A stretch of DNA of 64,000 nucleotides. Origin: Laspinema sp963821735. Its GTDB lineage: Bacteria > Cyanobacteriota > Cyanobacteriia > Cyanobacteriales > Laspinemataceae. The number at the start of each line of letters is the position of its first letter. The first letter of the stretch is position 1. The notes beneath the pieces are model-generated. The model did not search any database, was not told the DNA's origin, and was given only the letters and a program-made list of their open reading frames with translations. The translations under genes were made by a program, and so were the position numbers. Location of the stretch: contig CAWGFK010000009.1 of NCBI GenBank assembly GCA_963821735.1, forward strand, positions 1 to 64,000, written 5' to 3'. Shown here one piece after another: positions 19,867 through 29,107 of this stretch.

Positions 19867-22800
19867 TTACTCTTCTCGTGATAAAATCAAATTCAGTACA
19901 TTTAACTCATGAGAATTTAATAAATACTTATCGGAAAACATTTTAGCTCGCATTTGCTCTAAACTATAGCTTCTAAACAGTAAAAAGGGAAATTCTCGGT
20001 ATTGGCGACCAATGGGTAAAGTGTTGTAGGCAGGATAGAGAGAGTGGAGGTAACGCGAGAGTAAGGTTCTAAATTCTTGGTCTTCTTCTTCCTGGGGTTC
20101 TTGTTTAAAATACTCAGCGATCGCCTCTCCGGCAATGAAGTTAAACAATGGCATCAAATAATATTGATCCGTATTATTACTATATTGTTCAAACCATTGA
20201 GTGCGAGTTGCTTCCCGGTGGAGTAATTCCACTAACTCAACGGCACCCCCGCGTATGGCCGATCGCAGGTTTTCGGGATATTCCCGACTCTTACTCACGG
20301 CAAACATCTTTTTAATTAATTCATCGGTGGCATAGCGGCGAATCTGCTGTTCTAAGCGAATTTCATAACTTTCTTCTAACCTTTGGTGAATCGGAACGAT
20401 GAGTAAACTTCCCACCAGATGACCCGGTTCAATATTGCCGAGGTCTAAAAGTTGGTCAAGGCGGTTACAGTATTGGGTAAATTGGGTATTGAATTCTTTG
20501 CGTAAGCAAAGATAAGATTTCTGCATGGTTTCCTCGGTCCCGGTTTCATCCATTAAGATAAATTCGGCCTGACTGAGAATGCCTTCCAAACTGGTAAAAA
20601 TATCCCGCAAGATTTGATGACTGGGTTTCTGGCGATATTCAGTTTTGAGTTCGCGAATCAGATGGGTGATTTGACCACTCAAGGTCATTCCGGCAGTGGA
20701 AACGGATTTACCCCCAATGGGAATGATTAGACAATCTTTTCTCCCCAAGGGACCGGATCCGAAAATCCGCGTCATCATGGAAAGTTTCAGAATCAGCAAG
20801 ATATTTAAGAGATTCAAGATGCTTTCTTGCATCGACAGTTGCCGTTCGGTTTCGTCATCAAGGGTGGGAAATTCGGGGTCAGTGGAGGGATAGTACACCG
20901 CGCGATCGCCTAAGTAAAATATCAGGGATTTCTCTTCCGTATCCAGGGTCTGCCGGACGCCATTTTCCTCATATTCTCCCCTAGCGCGATAAATCACCTG
21001 AATCACTTCCATGAGATTTTTCTCAATCTGAAACCGGGGAATTTCGACTAAAATATGTTGTGCTTTAGGAAAAGATAATCCCCGACTGGCGGAAGAGGTC
21101 ATAAACACGACTTTCACATCTTGTTTATAAGTTTGAATTCGCAGTTTTTCCGCCTCGCTGAGACTGGCATGAATTTCCAAGTAATCCCTGTAGGGTTCAA
21201 ATTTACCTCGGCGCTTGCGAAGGGTTTCTATGAGGTCCTGCAAACGTTTTTTATCCTGAATATAGACCAGGATTTGACTGGAATCTGGTTGAGTCAATAA
21301 CTGATAAATATCTTCCGCCAATCGAGTTTGCATCTTTTCGACTAAAGTGCGCTTTTCTGATTGAAATAGATTGGAGGTGAATTTGACCGATTCGATAAAG
21401 ATTTTATAAGTAATGTTCAACTCCCTGGCGGGGTAGGAGTTGGTATTAATCGCACAAGCGCCTAACTTCTGAAATTGGAATATCTCGCGGGTGAGAGGAT
21501 TTGGAGACTGTTTGGCAAGGCGAAAATAGATTTTATCCGGTTCGGGAGAGGGTTGAGATAAGTGTTGGGTAATCACGTCTTTGTCTACAATGGACGCATC
21601 CGCTACGATTACCTTGGTATTAAATCCATGTTCGGGGTTGGTGAGTTCATAGTTGTGCAAAAATTTACTAATGCCTTGCAAGAAGTGAACGCCGCTATCA
21701 TCTCCGGTGATTTCATCAATCATAATAAATAGATGTTTGATCCGGTTCGAGATTTGCCGCATTTTGGCAGGGATGACTTCATTATCTCGTTGATTATAGG
21801 CACTTTTAAAGATGTGATTTAGATGTTTCAGGGTGGTGTTTCCGGGGGTAGTGACACGCAGGGATTGGATTGAAACGGTGGCGAGGATTTGATTGGAGAG
21901 TTGATCGGCGACTGCGGTATGAATGCCAGAACAAATAGTGGAAAGCACTCCGGCGGTTTTTGTCCCGCGATCGCGAATGTGATCGGCGGCGATTTGATGT
22001 AACCGGGAGGATTGATGCTGACTCCTTGGCGATCGCACTTCCTGATCGGCAGGAATAAAATCTACCGCTTTGGCGGTAAATATATCTCTCCGGGAGTTCG
22101 TGTGATATCGAACTGTGGGAAATCCACCGTTTTCCTGGATCATCACGGAGTTACTGGTGAGACACCAGAGGCGATCGTCACACAGGTTGCCGGTGGATGC
22201 CGATTTGAACTTATCGATAATATCTAAATTAACTTGTTTGCGGGGACTGACATAGAGGAATAAAAACCCCTCGTCAAAATGCGACTGCAAAAAATTGGCG
22301 ATCGCCGTGGTTTTCCCAATTCCCGGATTTCCAGTTAAAAACAGATAAATCTCCTCCGAAGTCAGCGCCTTTTGAATCAGTTCCGCGTGTCCATTTCGCA
22401 GGGTCAATCCCGCCGGTAAACCCAAGGGAGTTGCCAACTCCTGGGGGAGAATTCCCACGGAGTTAAAAAACCCTTGAATCCGTTCGTGATGAATCACTTC
22501 AGTAATACCGGGTCCGGTGAGGTTGGGTTGAGACAACTTGTCCACCAATTTTTGACCTTCGATAAAACTTTTTGCAGCACTTCGTTGAATTTGTTTAAGG
22601 ACATTTTTTCGCGCTGTTTTAATCTCTTGCTGTTTCGGTTCCTTCTTATAAATTTCGGCACAAGTTGCCAACAACTGGAGATTGTCAGGACGCAGAGAGA
22701 TGGTTCCAATATGGCGATCGCTATATCCCACAACATTGAAAACCAGGGAAGCGGATTCTGGCAACAGGCCATAGTCCTGCAAAAACCCATAGAAACTATG

Positions 22801-23589
22801 CGCGTAGGAACCGGCCTGAATTAACTTGGTACTTTCTTTATCCCGCCGTTTAAATGCCGTTAAATATTGCCGTAAATCTTTCGATAAATCCAAGTCTAAC
22901 CCAGAACTGCTGCCTGTATCCAGGCGCAACTTAGAAAAAACACTCTTTGATCGCAAGTACCCCAACTCACCTCTTAACATTTGCCGCAAGACTTCCACAT
23001 CATCCAGGGGAACAATATCCTCAGCAGATTGTACAGAAAACACGGATAAATCCACAGATAAAATCCGGAACTCCTGACCATAGCGCAATAAGATTAAAGT
23101 ATCAGACTGCAAAAATTCTCCCGCTTTCCCCTGTCCAGAATATTGATGAATAATCCGCTGAATTTGCTGGGAATCGAGGGTCTCAAACTGGGATAAAACC
23201 TGAGTGAAATGTTCTTTAGAATCTTTGGAGGAAGTGCCAATGCTGTTGTCCCCGGCAAAACTGCATTGATAGTAGAGAATTTCCAGTTGACGTTTGAGGC
23301 GATCGCCTCCTTCCTGAGAGTTCAGATATTCCCCAAAGAAATTCAATCCAGAGAGAAACCCTTTTTGGATAAAAAAGCGACTCCATTTTTCTAATATCTC
23401 GCGGTTCTGGGGTGCGATCGCCTCATGTTTTTCCGCCATCCGCTTGACCATCTTCGGTAATTTGAGTCCCTGCAAATCCTGGCGATATAAGTCTCCAAAA
23501 TGCTGTTTTATCTGATGGCGTTCCAGATAGGCCAAAATGCCAATATTGAATCCCACTTCAAACAATCGACCTAATTCTTCTGCAATCAT
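19867..23589 (-). CDS. large helicase-like NTPase, second gene of an uncharacterised pair
   Basis: This 1240-residue protein has a superfamily-2-like helicase core in its middle. Walker A is FLTGNPGIGKTTAIANFL near residues 415-430. Walker B is LFIMIDEITGDD near 620, a DEIT form rather than DEAD/DEAH. A VIVADASIVD strand follows, like motif III. The second RecA-like lobe has ILVYIQDKKRL (motif IV-like), VKVVFMTSSASRGLSFPKAQ (motif V-like, near 833) and MEVIQVIYRARGEY (motif VI-like, near 860). The first 400 residues are unassigned but include ILLRYGQEFRILSVDLSVF. The last 350 residues are helical and unassigned. The start ATG overlaps the upstream stop as ATGA, and AAGGAGG lies about 10 nt before it, so translation is coupled. 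I do not recognise the family beyond the helicase core. Confidence 0.85.
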   Translation of the reverse strand: MIAEELGRLFEVGFNIGILAYLERHQIKQHFGDLYRQDLQGLKLPKMVKRMAEKHEAIAPQNREILEKWSRFFIQKGFLSGLNFFGEYLNSQEGGDRLKRQLEILYYQCSFAGDNSIGTSSKDSKEHFTQVLSQFETLDSQQIQRIIHQYSGQGKAGEFLQSDTLILLRYGQEFRILSVDLSVFSVQSAEDIVPLDDVEVLRQMLRGELGYLRSKSVFSKLRLDTGSSSGLDLDLSKDLRQYLTAFKRRDKESTKLIQAGSYAHSFYGFLQDYGLLPESASLVFNVVGYSDRHIGTISLRPDNLQLLATCAEIYKKEPKQQEIKTARKNVLKQIQRSAAKSFIEGQKLVDKLSQPNLTGPGITEVIHHERIQGFFNSVGILPQELATPLGLPAGLTLRNGHAELIQKALTSEEIYLFLTGNPGIGKTTAIANFLQSHFDEGFLFLYVSPRKQVNLDIIDKFKSASTGNLCDDRLWCLTSNSVMIQENGGFPTVRYHTNSRRDIFTAKAVDFIPADQEVRSPRSQHQSSRLHQIAADHIRDRGTKTAGVLSTICSGIHTAVADQLSNQILATVSIQSLRVTTPGNTTLKHLNHIFKSAYNQRDNEVIPAKMRQISNRIKHLFIMIDEITGDDSGVHFLQGISKFLHNYELTNPEHGFNTKVIVADASIVDKDVITQHLSQPSPEPDKIYFRLAKQSPNPLTREIFQFQKLGACAINTNSYPARELNITYKIFIESVKFTSNLFQSEKRTLVEKMQTRLAEDIYQLLTQPDSSQILVYIQDKKRLQDLIETLRKRRGKFEPYRDYLEIHASLSEAEKLRIQTYKQDVKVVFMTSSASRGLSFPKAQHILVEIPRFQIEKNLMEVIQVIYRARGEYEENGVRQTLDTEEKSLIFYLGDRAVYYPSTDPEFPTLDDETERQLSMQESILNLLNILLILKLSMMTRIFGSGPLGRKDCLIIPIGGKSVSTAGMTLSGQITHLIRELKTEYRQKPSHQILRDIFTSLEGILSQAEFILMDETGTEETMQKSYLCLRKEFNTQFTQYCNRLDQLLDLGNIEPGHLVGSLLIVPIHQRLEESYEIRLEQQIRRYATDELIKKMFAVSKSREYPENLRSAIRGGAVELVELLHREATRTQWFEQYSNNTDQYYLMPLFNFIAGEAIAEYFKQEPQEEEDQEFRTLLSRYLHSLYPAYNTLPIGRQYREFPFLLFRSYSLEQMRAKMFSDKYLLNSHELNVLNLILSREE

Positions 23590-26500
23590 TGGAGTTGTCC
23601 TCCTTTCCGCAAATCTAAGACTTTCTTAACCTCGGTCAAAAATGCTAAAGCATTAAACTCAACCCGTGGCGTCATTTGTTCAAAGATGGATAAGGCACCA
23701 ATAGACTGTTCTCCAATAATTGTCTCGTAAGGGTCTAACTTCAACGTTTGCTGGGTTTTACGGTCAAAGCGGGAGAAGTGAAAGAGGGTTAAGTATTGCA
23801 AGATGTCCCGTTTCAGGGGAGTGTCATAGATTAAATCTTGGCGAATGGATTGGTCATCCATGACTTGAGGATAATAGTCTCCTAATAAGGTGGAATAGGA
23901 AATTACACCATTATAAAACCGTTCATCTTCTCGGCCAACATTTATGCCATTAAATAGGTTGAGAAAGACAACAGCCTGCTGTCGGGGGTCTTGTGCTAAA
24001 CTGGTGAGTTGTTGAGTGTCTTGGACCACAAATGCGTTGACTTTGGGACCGCCTAATTTGCAGACGTAATATTTATCAAAAAAGATGGGATAAATTTTTA
24101 GGTCTGGATGGTTTTGCATTAAGGCGGTGATCAGGGGAGAAGACATAAAATAGAGGTCTTCATCGCGATCGCCACGGGTGATATGTAGGGTACTGGTATA
24201 GGGTGCTTGTGCGACATACAGGATATGCCGGTATCCTTGTTGATACAGTTGGTTGACGGTATCGATTAAAATAGGCGGTTCCCGATAGAGGCGACGCAGG
24301 GAGTAGTTATCGGAAAAGGTGTGGAGTCGTTCGATTTGGATGGTATCTTGTGGCGATCGCTGGATGCCGATGATTTCTCCGGTGACATTAGCAATCCGAT
24401 TCTTCCGGTATTTAGGGTCCGTTGCGGCGTCACTCTCTCGACTCGATACAATGGCGATCGCCAGTTTATCTAACTGCAACGGTGAGGTACTTTCCATCAC
24501 CCGAAAGGTTTTCGGTAACACGGAGTAGAGAGACCTTAAACCATTTTCCAACTTATATCCCTTGAAGGTTTTCAACCGAATTCCTTGGGAATTGGACCGA
24601 TATTCACAACTGAGTAAATGGGACAATCCTTTACAGAGATTTGCTAAAAATTTCTCGGCAGGAAAGGGTCGTTCATGGGTTCCCTCATGGAGACGGAGGA
24701 ACGGAATAAACAAGTTTTTGGGTGCTTTTTCCAGGAGTAAATCAAAGCAAATATAAGCAAGAACTGTCCAAGTGAACCGATAAATAAACGTCTGACTCGG
24801 ATTCAATCCTCCGGGATTCAGGCGAGTGTTATTATAATCCAACAGAATTAATGGCTGATTGTGGAACGTTTCTCGATACTTTTCCCAACAAATACCCTGA
24901 TTCGGAGTACAAACAACGGACAGCATCCGAATTCCAGCAATCTGATAATTCCAGGTAAATCCTTCTCGTTCAGTTTCCGGGAAATACCGAATATCTTCAA
25001 TTTTGATATTCGCTTGGAGACGACAGAGTGCTTGGTTTTCCAGACCCGGTTTCCCAATGGTCACATATTTTAACTGTGCTTTGGGATTTCTTTCTATATC
25101 TGGGTCTAAAAAATATCCCAGTAGCGCACTATTCACATCTTTCTGTAAAATCCCTTTTCTGAGGTTAATTTGTCGGGAGTAAGTCCGGGTGGGTAAAATT
25201 CTTTGTCGCTTGATAACATTTTGGAGCATCGTCCGCAGTTTGTCAATTTTACTGCGGACATTAAATTTATTCATTCCCAGGACGAACCCCGCGAAAATGC
25301 GCTGTTTTGCAACTTCATCCGACCCGGATAAAACTGGCATCACCCGTTCATCAAACCGTCGCCAAGGGTCAAAGTTGATTTCCCGATCCGGGTTATAATC
25401 GGGTTTTCCTGGATCGCAATCCGAGGCGAACACGAAATAATAAAGAAACAGTCGGACTAGAACTTTTCTGGCAAAGGATTCCCGGCGAGTTTCATCAGCG
25501 ATCGCCTCTTTATGTTCCGGATGGTTAGGGTCTAGCAGCATGAGGTTATAATCCAAAACTTCTTGTCCGGCATGGGTTTGAACCGGACCGCCAAATTTAA
25601 GTTTCAGTCCAAAAATAAACTGTCGTTCCCCTCCTTCTCGGTCCGTATGTTCTCCTAAATTGCCATCAATAATGGGAATAATTGGCAGAGAATCGAACAC
25701 CTCAGCGCGGGATAAGGCATCTCGATAATTAACTGTCACCCCCCCATAGTTGACCTCAAAATCCCCATCTGCTTTTTCCCGGTCGTTGATGTAATCGTCG
25801 ATTAATCGTAAGCGGCGAATTAAATCGTTGAGATAAATCATCCCGAGGGTATCGCTGGTTTCAATATGCTCGGCAAGATGCTCTAAATAGATAAGTTTTG
25901 CTTCTTTCTTGAGCTTGCCAAGACTTTCTGTATCCACCAATTGCTGCAAGTCGTCATAGTATGAAATTTCATCCTGAACTAACCCATCCAGAATTCTTAA
26001 TAATTCTTGCTGAATTTCTTCCTCATGGGGAGCAAGTTTAGTGGTAATATAGTTAGCAATTCCCTGGCGCAGGTCCGAGGAAAATCGGTCCACATTTTGC
26101 ACCGAAAGGGTAATTTTATGGAATTTCAGTCGAGATTCACCGCCAGGACGGTTGGTTTCTAGTCTGAGTTTTTCTTTTTGAAGGGTGGGAGAGGATTGAT
26201 TAAAATTGAAGGTAAATCCCAGTTGTCCGGTTGTTCCTTGAACCTGGGTTAACTCCGGACTCATCTGGTCAATCGTCTGTGCGATCGCCTCCACCGATCC
26301 CATTGTTTCCTGGAGATGGCGTCGTAACTGGTCTTGAATTTGCTGAATTTGACCGCTAAACTGTTGCTTAACCCGTTCCGTAAATTTCACCGAGGCCGAT
26401 CGCACCCCATTCGCGGAAGTTAGGGGATTCTGAAGACCTGGGGTCATAGCAACTTTCGCCGCGATGCCATCGATATCCATTCGTAATCGATGGCGATCGC

Positions 26501-26612
26501 GAGACAGTTGAAATAGATTATGACCCTGAATTTCTCGCAAAATTTGCTGCAAAAGGTAGCTGTAGTCCACAGGTTGCAACCCATCGTTACCCCCTGAAAG
26601 TTGGTTACCCAC
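23586..26612 (-). CDS. large unrecognised protein, first gene of the helicase pair
   Basis: About 1009 residues with no family I can name. The N-terminal 110 residues are helical and could be coiled-coil (QQFSGQIQQIQDQLRRHLQE). A middle part has HLAEHIETSDTLGMIYLNDL and LDYNLMLLDPNHPEHKEAI. A C-terminal third is alpha/beta (LAIAIVSSRESD, RHILYVAQAPYTSTLHITRG, IYPIFFDKYYVCKL, AVVFLNLFNGI). No Walker motif, zinc cluster or membrane helix is seen. I prefer the GTG at 26612, which has AGGGAGGA about 9 nt upstream. The GTG at 26621 lies too close to it. The protein is always expected with the helicase because the two genes overlap by four bases. Confidence 0.75.
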   Translation of the reverse strand: MGNQLSGGNDGLQPVDYSYLLQQILREIQGHNLFQLSRDRHRLRMDIDGIAAKVAMTPGLQNPLTSANGVRSASVKFTERVKQQFSGQIQQIQDQLRRHLQETMGSVEAIAQTIDQMSPELTQVQGTTGQLGFTFNFNQSSPTLQKEKLRLETNRPGGESRLKFHKITLSVQNVDRFSSDLRQGIANYITTKLAPHEEEIQQELLRILDGLVQDEISYYDDLQQLVDTESLGKLKKEAKLIYLEHLAEHIETSDTLGMIYLNDLIRRLRLIDDYINDREKADGDFEVNYGGVTVNYRDALSRAEVFDSLPIIPIIDGNLGEHTDREGGERQFIFGLKLKFGGPVQTHAGQEVLDYNLMLLDPNHPEHKEAIADETRRESFARKVLVRLFLYYFVFASDCDPGKPDYNPDREINFDPWRRFDERVMPVLSGSDEVAKQRIFAGFVLGMNKFNVRSKIDKLRTMLQNVIKRQRILPTRTYSRQINLRKGILQKDVNSALLGYFLDPDIERNPKAQLKYVTIGKPGLENQALCRLQANIKIEDIRYFPETEREGFTWNYQIAGIRMLSVVCTPNQGICWEKYRETFHNQPLILLDYNNTRLNPGGLNPSQTFIYRFTWTVLAYICFDLLLEKAPKNLFIPFLRLHEGTHERPFPAEKFLANLCKGLSHLLSCEYRSNSQGIRLKTFKGYKLENGLRSLYSVLPKTFRVMESTSPLQLDKLAIAIVSSRESDAATDPKYRKNRIANVTGEIIGIQRSPQDTIQIERLHTFSDNYSLRRLYREPPILIDTVNQLYQQGYRHILYVAQAPYTSTLHITRGDRDEDLYFMSSPLITALMQNHPDLKIYPIFFDKYYVCKLGGPKVNAFVVQDTQQLTSLAQDPRQQAVVFLNLFNGINVGREDERFYNGVISYSTLLGDYYPQVMDDQSIRQDLIYDTPLKRDILQYLTLFHFSRFDRKTQQTLKLDPYETIIGEQSIGALSIFEQMTPRVEFNALAFLTEVKKVLDLRKGGQLQ

Positions 26613-26730
26613 GATGCTCACTCCTCCCTGATTGTCCTGATTTTTAGTAGTCTATCACAACCCGGTCAATTAACTCGACTTCCCTCAATCCCTTCACTCC
26701 ATCCTATCCAGAGATAACCGCGCCTCCCTG

Positions 26731-28803
26731 TCACTCTCCCGGCGTTTCTACCGTAATTTGCCAGGTTTCCAAGGTAATCCCCACGGTTTTTTGCAAAAGA
26801 GTCAAGGCATTGAGATAGGTAATTTGTGCGTTCAATTCACTATTATTGGCGCTAACGACTGCTTCTTGAGCGCTGATGACATCGCGAATCTCACCCCGAC
26901 CTAATCGAAGTAATTCTCGTTCATTTGCTAAGGTTTGTTGTGCAAATTCTCTTTCTTGCTGCGCCAAATTGACTTGTTCTAATAGTAATCTAGCATTTCG
27001 CACTTGATCGCCGACTTGAATTAACAGATTATCTCGTTGATCATCTCGGTCATTTTCAGCTTGTAACAGATTCACTCGTGCTTGCTCGACCCGACTATCA
27101 AAACTGCGATCGCCAAACCTTCTACTTAAACCAATTCCCAGTCTAACCTCATTACTATCATCGGTTGTCGATTGCAAATTGCTCCCATAAGTAGCATTCA
27201 AGTTCATATCCCATCGCCTCTCATCTTCTGCCAACTTTAAAATTAACCCAGCAATTTCTACTGCCAATTTTGAATTAAAATAATTCCCATTATTTTCCAA
27301 CGCTAACTGCTTTAATTCTTCTTCATTTAACGACGTCTTTTCTACCACAATTCCTTCCCCTGCAATAATGGGAAAATCTTCAACATCCAAAACCTTGAGC
27401 AACTCTAATCGTACTTGTTCAAAGTTATTTTGTGCGACTAATAACTGCACTTGCCGGTTGGCAATATTTCTTTCATTTTGGACTAAATTAATTCTAGGTT
27501 GTCTCCCTGCTGCGACCAAGGCTTGATTAATTTCAAAAATCTCCTGAGCAATTTTCAGAGAATTCTCCGCAATTTTTACCGATTCCTGTGCTTGTAGCAA
27601 GTCCCGATATCCAAAAATTGCATTAGTAATGATATCAATCAAAGTCGATTTTAAATTGAGCTGATTAATGGTTTCATTAAATTGGGCAATTTTAATCGAA
27701 GCCGTATTGATATCCCGGCCAAACCCCCGTAATAAAGGTTGAGTAAAATTCAATGAAAGCCCTTGATTAACTCGATTTTCATCGATGATTTCCGACTGAT
27801 TACTACTTTGGGTAATGCCTCCCAGGTTCCAGACCGCACTAATTTCACCTCCGGTAGGAATTTGCAGAGTAACCCTGGAACCGGCGCTAATTTCGGCGGA
27901 GTTGTTCGTTGCATTTCCGAAGTCATTTTGATTGAGGTCTACCGAGATTTCTGGGGTAAAAATGGGTTGAAATTTATCTAAAGCAACGGCTAAATTGGCT
28001 CGTTGCGCTCGGCGCTGAAGATAGGCATTTTTAATATCTCGGTTATTTTGGACGGCTAAACCCACAACCTCCACCAGGGTGACCGGAATTCCTTCAAGGA
28101 AGCGATCGCCAGGAGTTTCTTGAACCGCAGGACGAGTCTGCGGAACTGTCTGCGGCATTCTTTGCAATTCCGCAGGTCGATTCTCAAATAAAGGCAGTGT
28201 AGCTGGGTCTAAATCGCGATCGCCACTGGGGGGATTCGACTCCACGGGTAAACGGGGAAGACTCTGAGAAATTACTTCATTTTGCTCCAGGCGATCGCCT
28301 TGAAGCGCTTGCGCTTTTACTTCTCTCTCAGGCCGTTCTATTGCTCTGGGTTCAACGGGTTCTGTCGGTGGTGGCACATCTATCTGACGTGCATTTTTTC
28401 TCACCTCAGCGGATGAAACTGCCGGTTTCACAGGTGTGGAGACTGGAGAGGGACTGGGAAAATCTGGCGTTAATCCAGACAACAAATCCCCAACAACAGC
28501 GGGAACATCCCCTTGAGGTGAGGCCGGAAGTTCTGGGGACGCAACCGGGGAAGCTGGCAACTCTGGCATTGTGATTTGTTCCGCAATCGCCTCCGGTGTC
28601 AGTTCTTCGGCAATCCCTCCTTCGTGAAACTTGCTCCCGGCCAACAATGTCAAAGATGTCCCCAAAATAGCCGCCATAAAACTGAGCGTCGGTGTCACCC
28701 AAACAGGCCGGTGCTTTCTTCGTCGGAGTGGCGATCGCCACCTCTCCCTGCTTTGTATCTTGATTGTTCTGCATACCCCTTCATCCTTCCTAATTTGTAT
28801 CAC
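26731..28803 (-). CDS. TolC-like outer membrane efflux protein
   Basis: A 690-residue outer-membrane factor with two OEP repeats in the C-terminal 430 residues. The first starts near PVTLVEVVGLAVQNNRDIKN and the second near LNEEELKQLALENNGNY. It has long heptad-like helices (ESVKIAENSLKIAQEIFEIN, LLLEQVNLAQQEREFAQQTL) and beta strands (ISAGSRVTLQIPTGGEISAV). Before them lie a basic N-terminus, a hydrophobic segment (LSFMAAILGTSLTLLAG) and a Pro-rich linker of about 200 residues, a cyanobacterial feature. TolC-type trimers form the outer exit of tripartite exporters. The GTG start at 28803 lies four bases after the stop of an eroded ABC permease gene, so it once ended that operon. A start further in is possible. 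Confidence 0.88.
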   Translation of the reverse strand: MIQIRKDEGVCRTIKIQSRERWRSPLRRRKHRPVWVTPTLSFMAAILGTSLTLLAGSKFHEGGIAEELTPEAIAEQITMPELPASPVASPELPASPQGDVPAVVGDLLSGLTPDFPSPSPVSTPVKPAVSSAEVRKNARQIDVPPPTEPVEPRAIERPEREVKAQALQGDRLEQNEVISQSLPRLPVESNPPSGDRDLDPATLPLFENRPAELQRMPQTVPQTRPAVQETPGDRFLEGIPVTLVEVVGLAVQNNRDIKNAYLQRRAQRANLAVALDKFQPIFTPEISVDLNQNDFGNATNNSAEISAGSRVTLQIPTGGEISAVWNLGGITQSSNQSEIIDENRVNQGLSLNFTQPLLRGFGRDINTASIKIAQFNETINQLNLKSTLIDIITNAIFGYRDLLQAQESVKIAENSLKIAQEIFEINQALVAAGRQPRINLVQNERNIANRQVQLLVAQNNFEQVRLELLKVLDVEDFPIIAGEGIVVEKTSLNEEELKQLALENNGNYFNSKLAVEIAGLILKLAEDERRWDMNLNATYGSNLQSTTDDSNEVRLGIGLSRRFGDRSFDSRVEQARVNLLQAENDRDDQRDNLLIQVGDQVRNARLLLEQVNLAQQEREFAQQTLANERELLRLGRGEIRDVISAQEAVVSANNSELNAQITYLNALTLLQKTVGITLETWQITVETPGE

Positions 28804-28806
28804 ATC

Positions 28807-29046
28807 CTAGCGCGATCGCAATGCTTGTACCGGATCCAACTTGCTTGCATCCCTGGCCAAAAGCCAGCATCCACCCCCACCAACAGCGCCGAACCCAGCG
28901 CCAATCCGCCGGGTTTGCGCTCAAATTGATAGGGTAATTCAAAGCGATCGGCCACCACCACCGTTAATCCATGTACGGTTGCGATCGCCCACGTACCCCC
29001 GATTAGATTCAGAATCGCCGCCTCTAAGAAGTCATCTAAAAATAAC
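28807..29046 (-). pseudogene. 3' remnant of a MacB/FtsX-type ABC permease gene
   Basis: About 80 codons in this stretch give the last part of a MacB-like permease: LFLDDFLEAAILNLIGG, then GLALGSALLVGVDAGFWPG, and after a frameshift near 28845 RDASKLDPVQALRSR and a stop. The usual ending is PARxASKLDPxxALR. The rest of the gene is missing upstream, where the ISAzo13 remnant begins. The TolC-like gene starts four bases later. The mate of the outer-membrane factor has therefore been deleted here, perhaps by the transposon. Confidence 0.7.
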
Positions 29047-29107
29047 TTAACCCATTAGGCCAGAAGTGGGATAATCAAGAAGTAGCGCTACCGCGAGCCA
29101 TCCGATT

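Noticed and set aside
23586..26612. possible PIWI/Argonaute domain in the C-terminal third of the large companion protein
   Set aside because: The alpha/beta order recalls PIWI loosely, but I cannot place the DEDX catalytic residues or the MID pocket, so the claim is not supportable.
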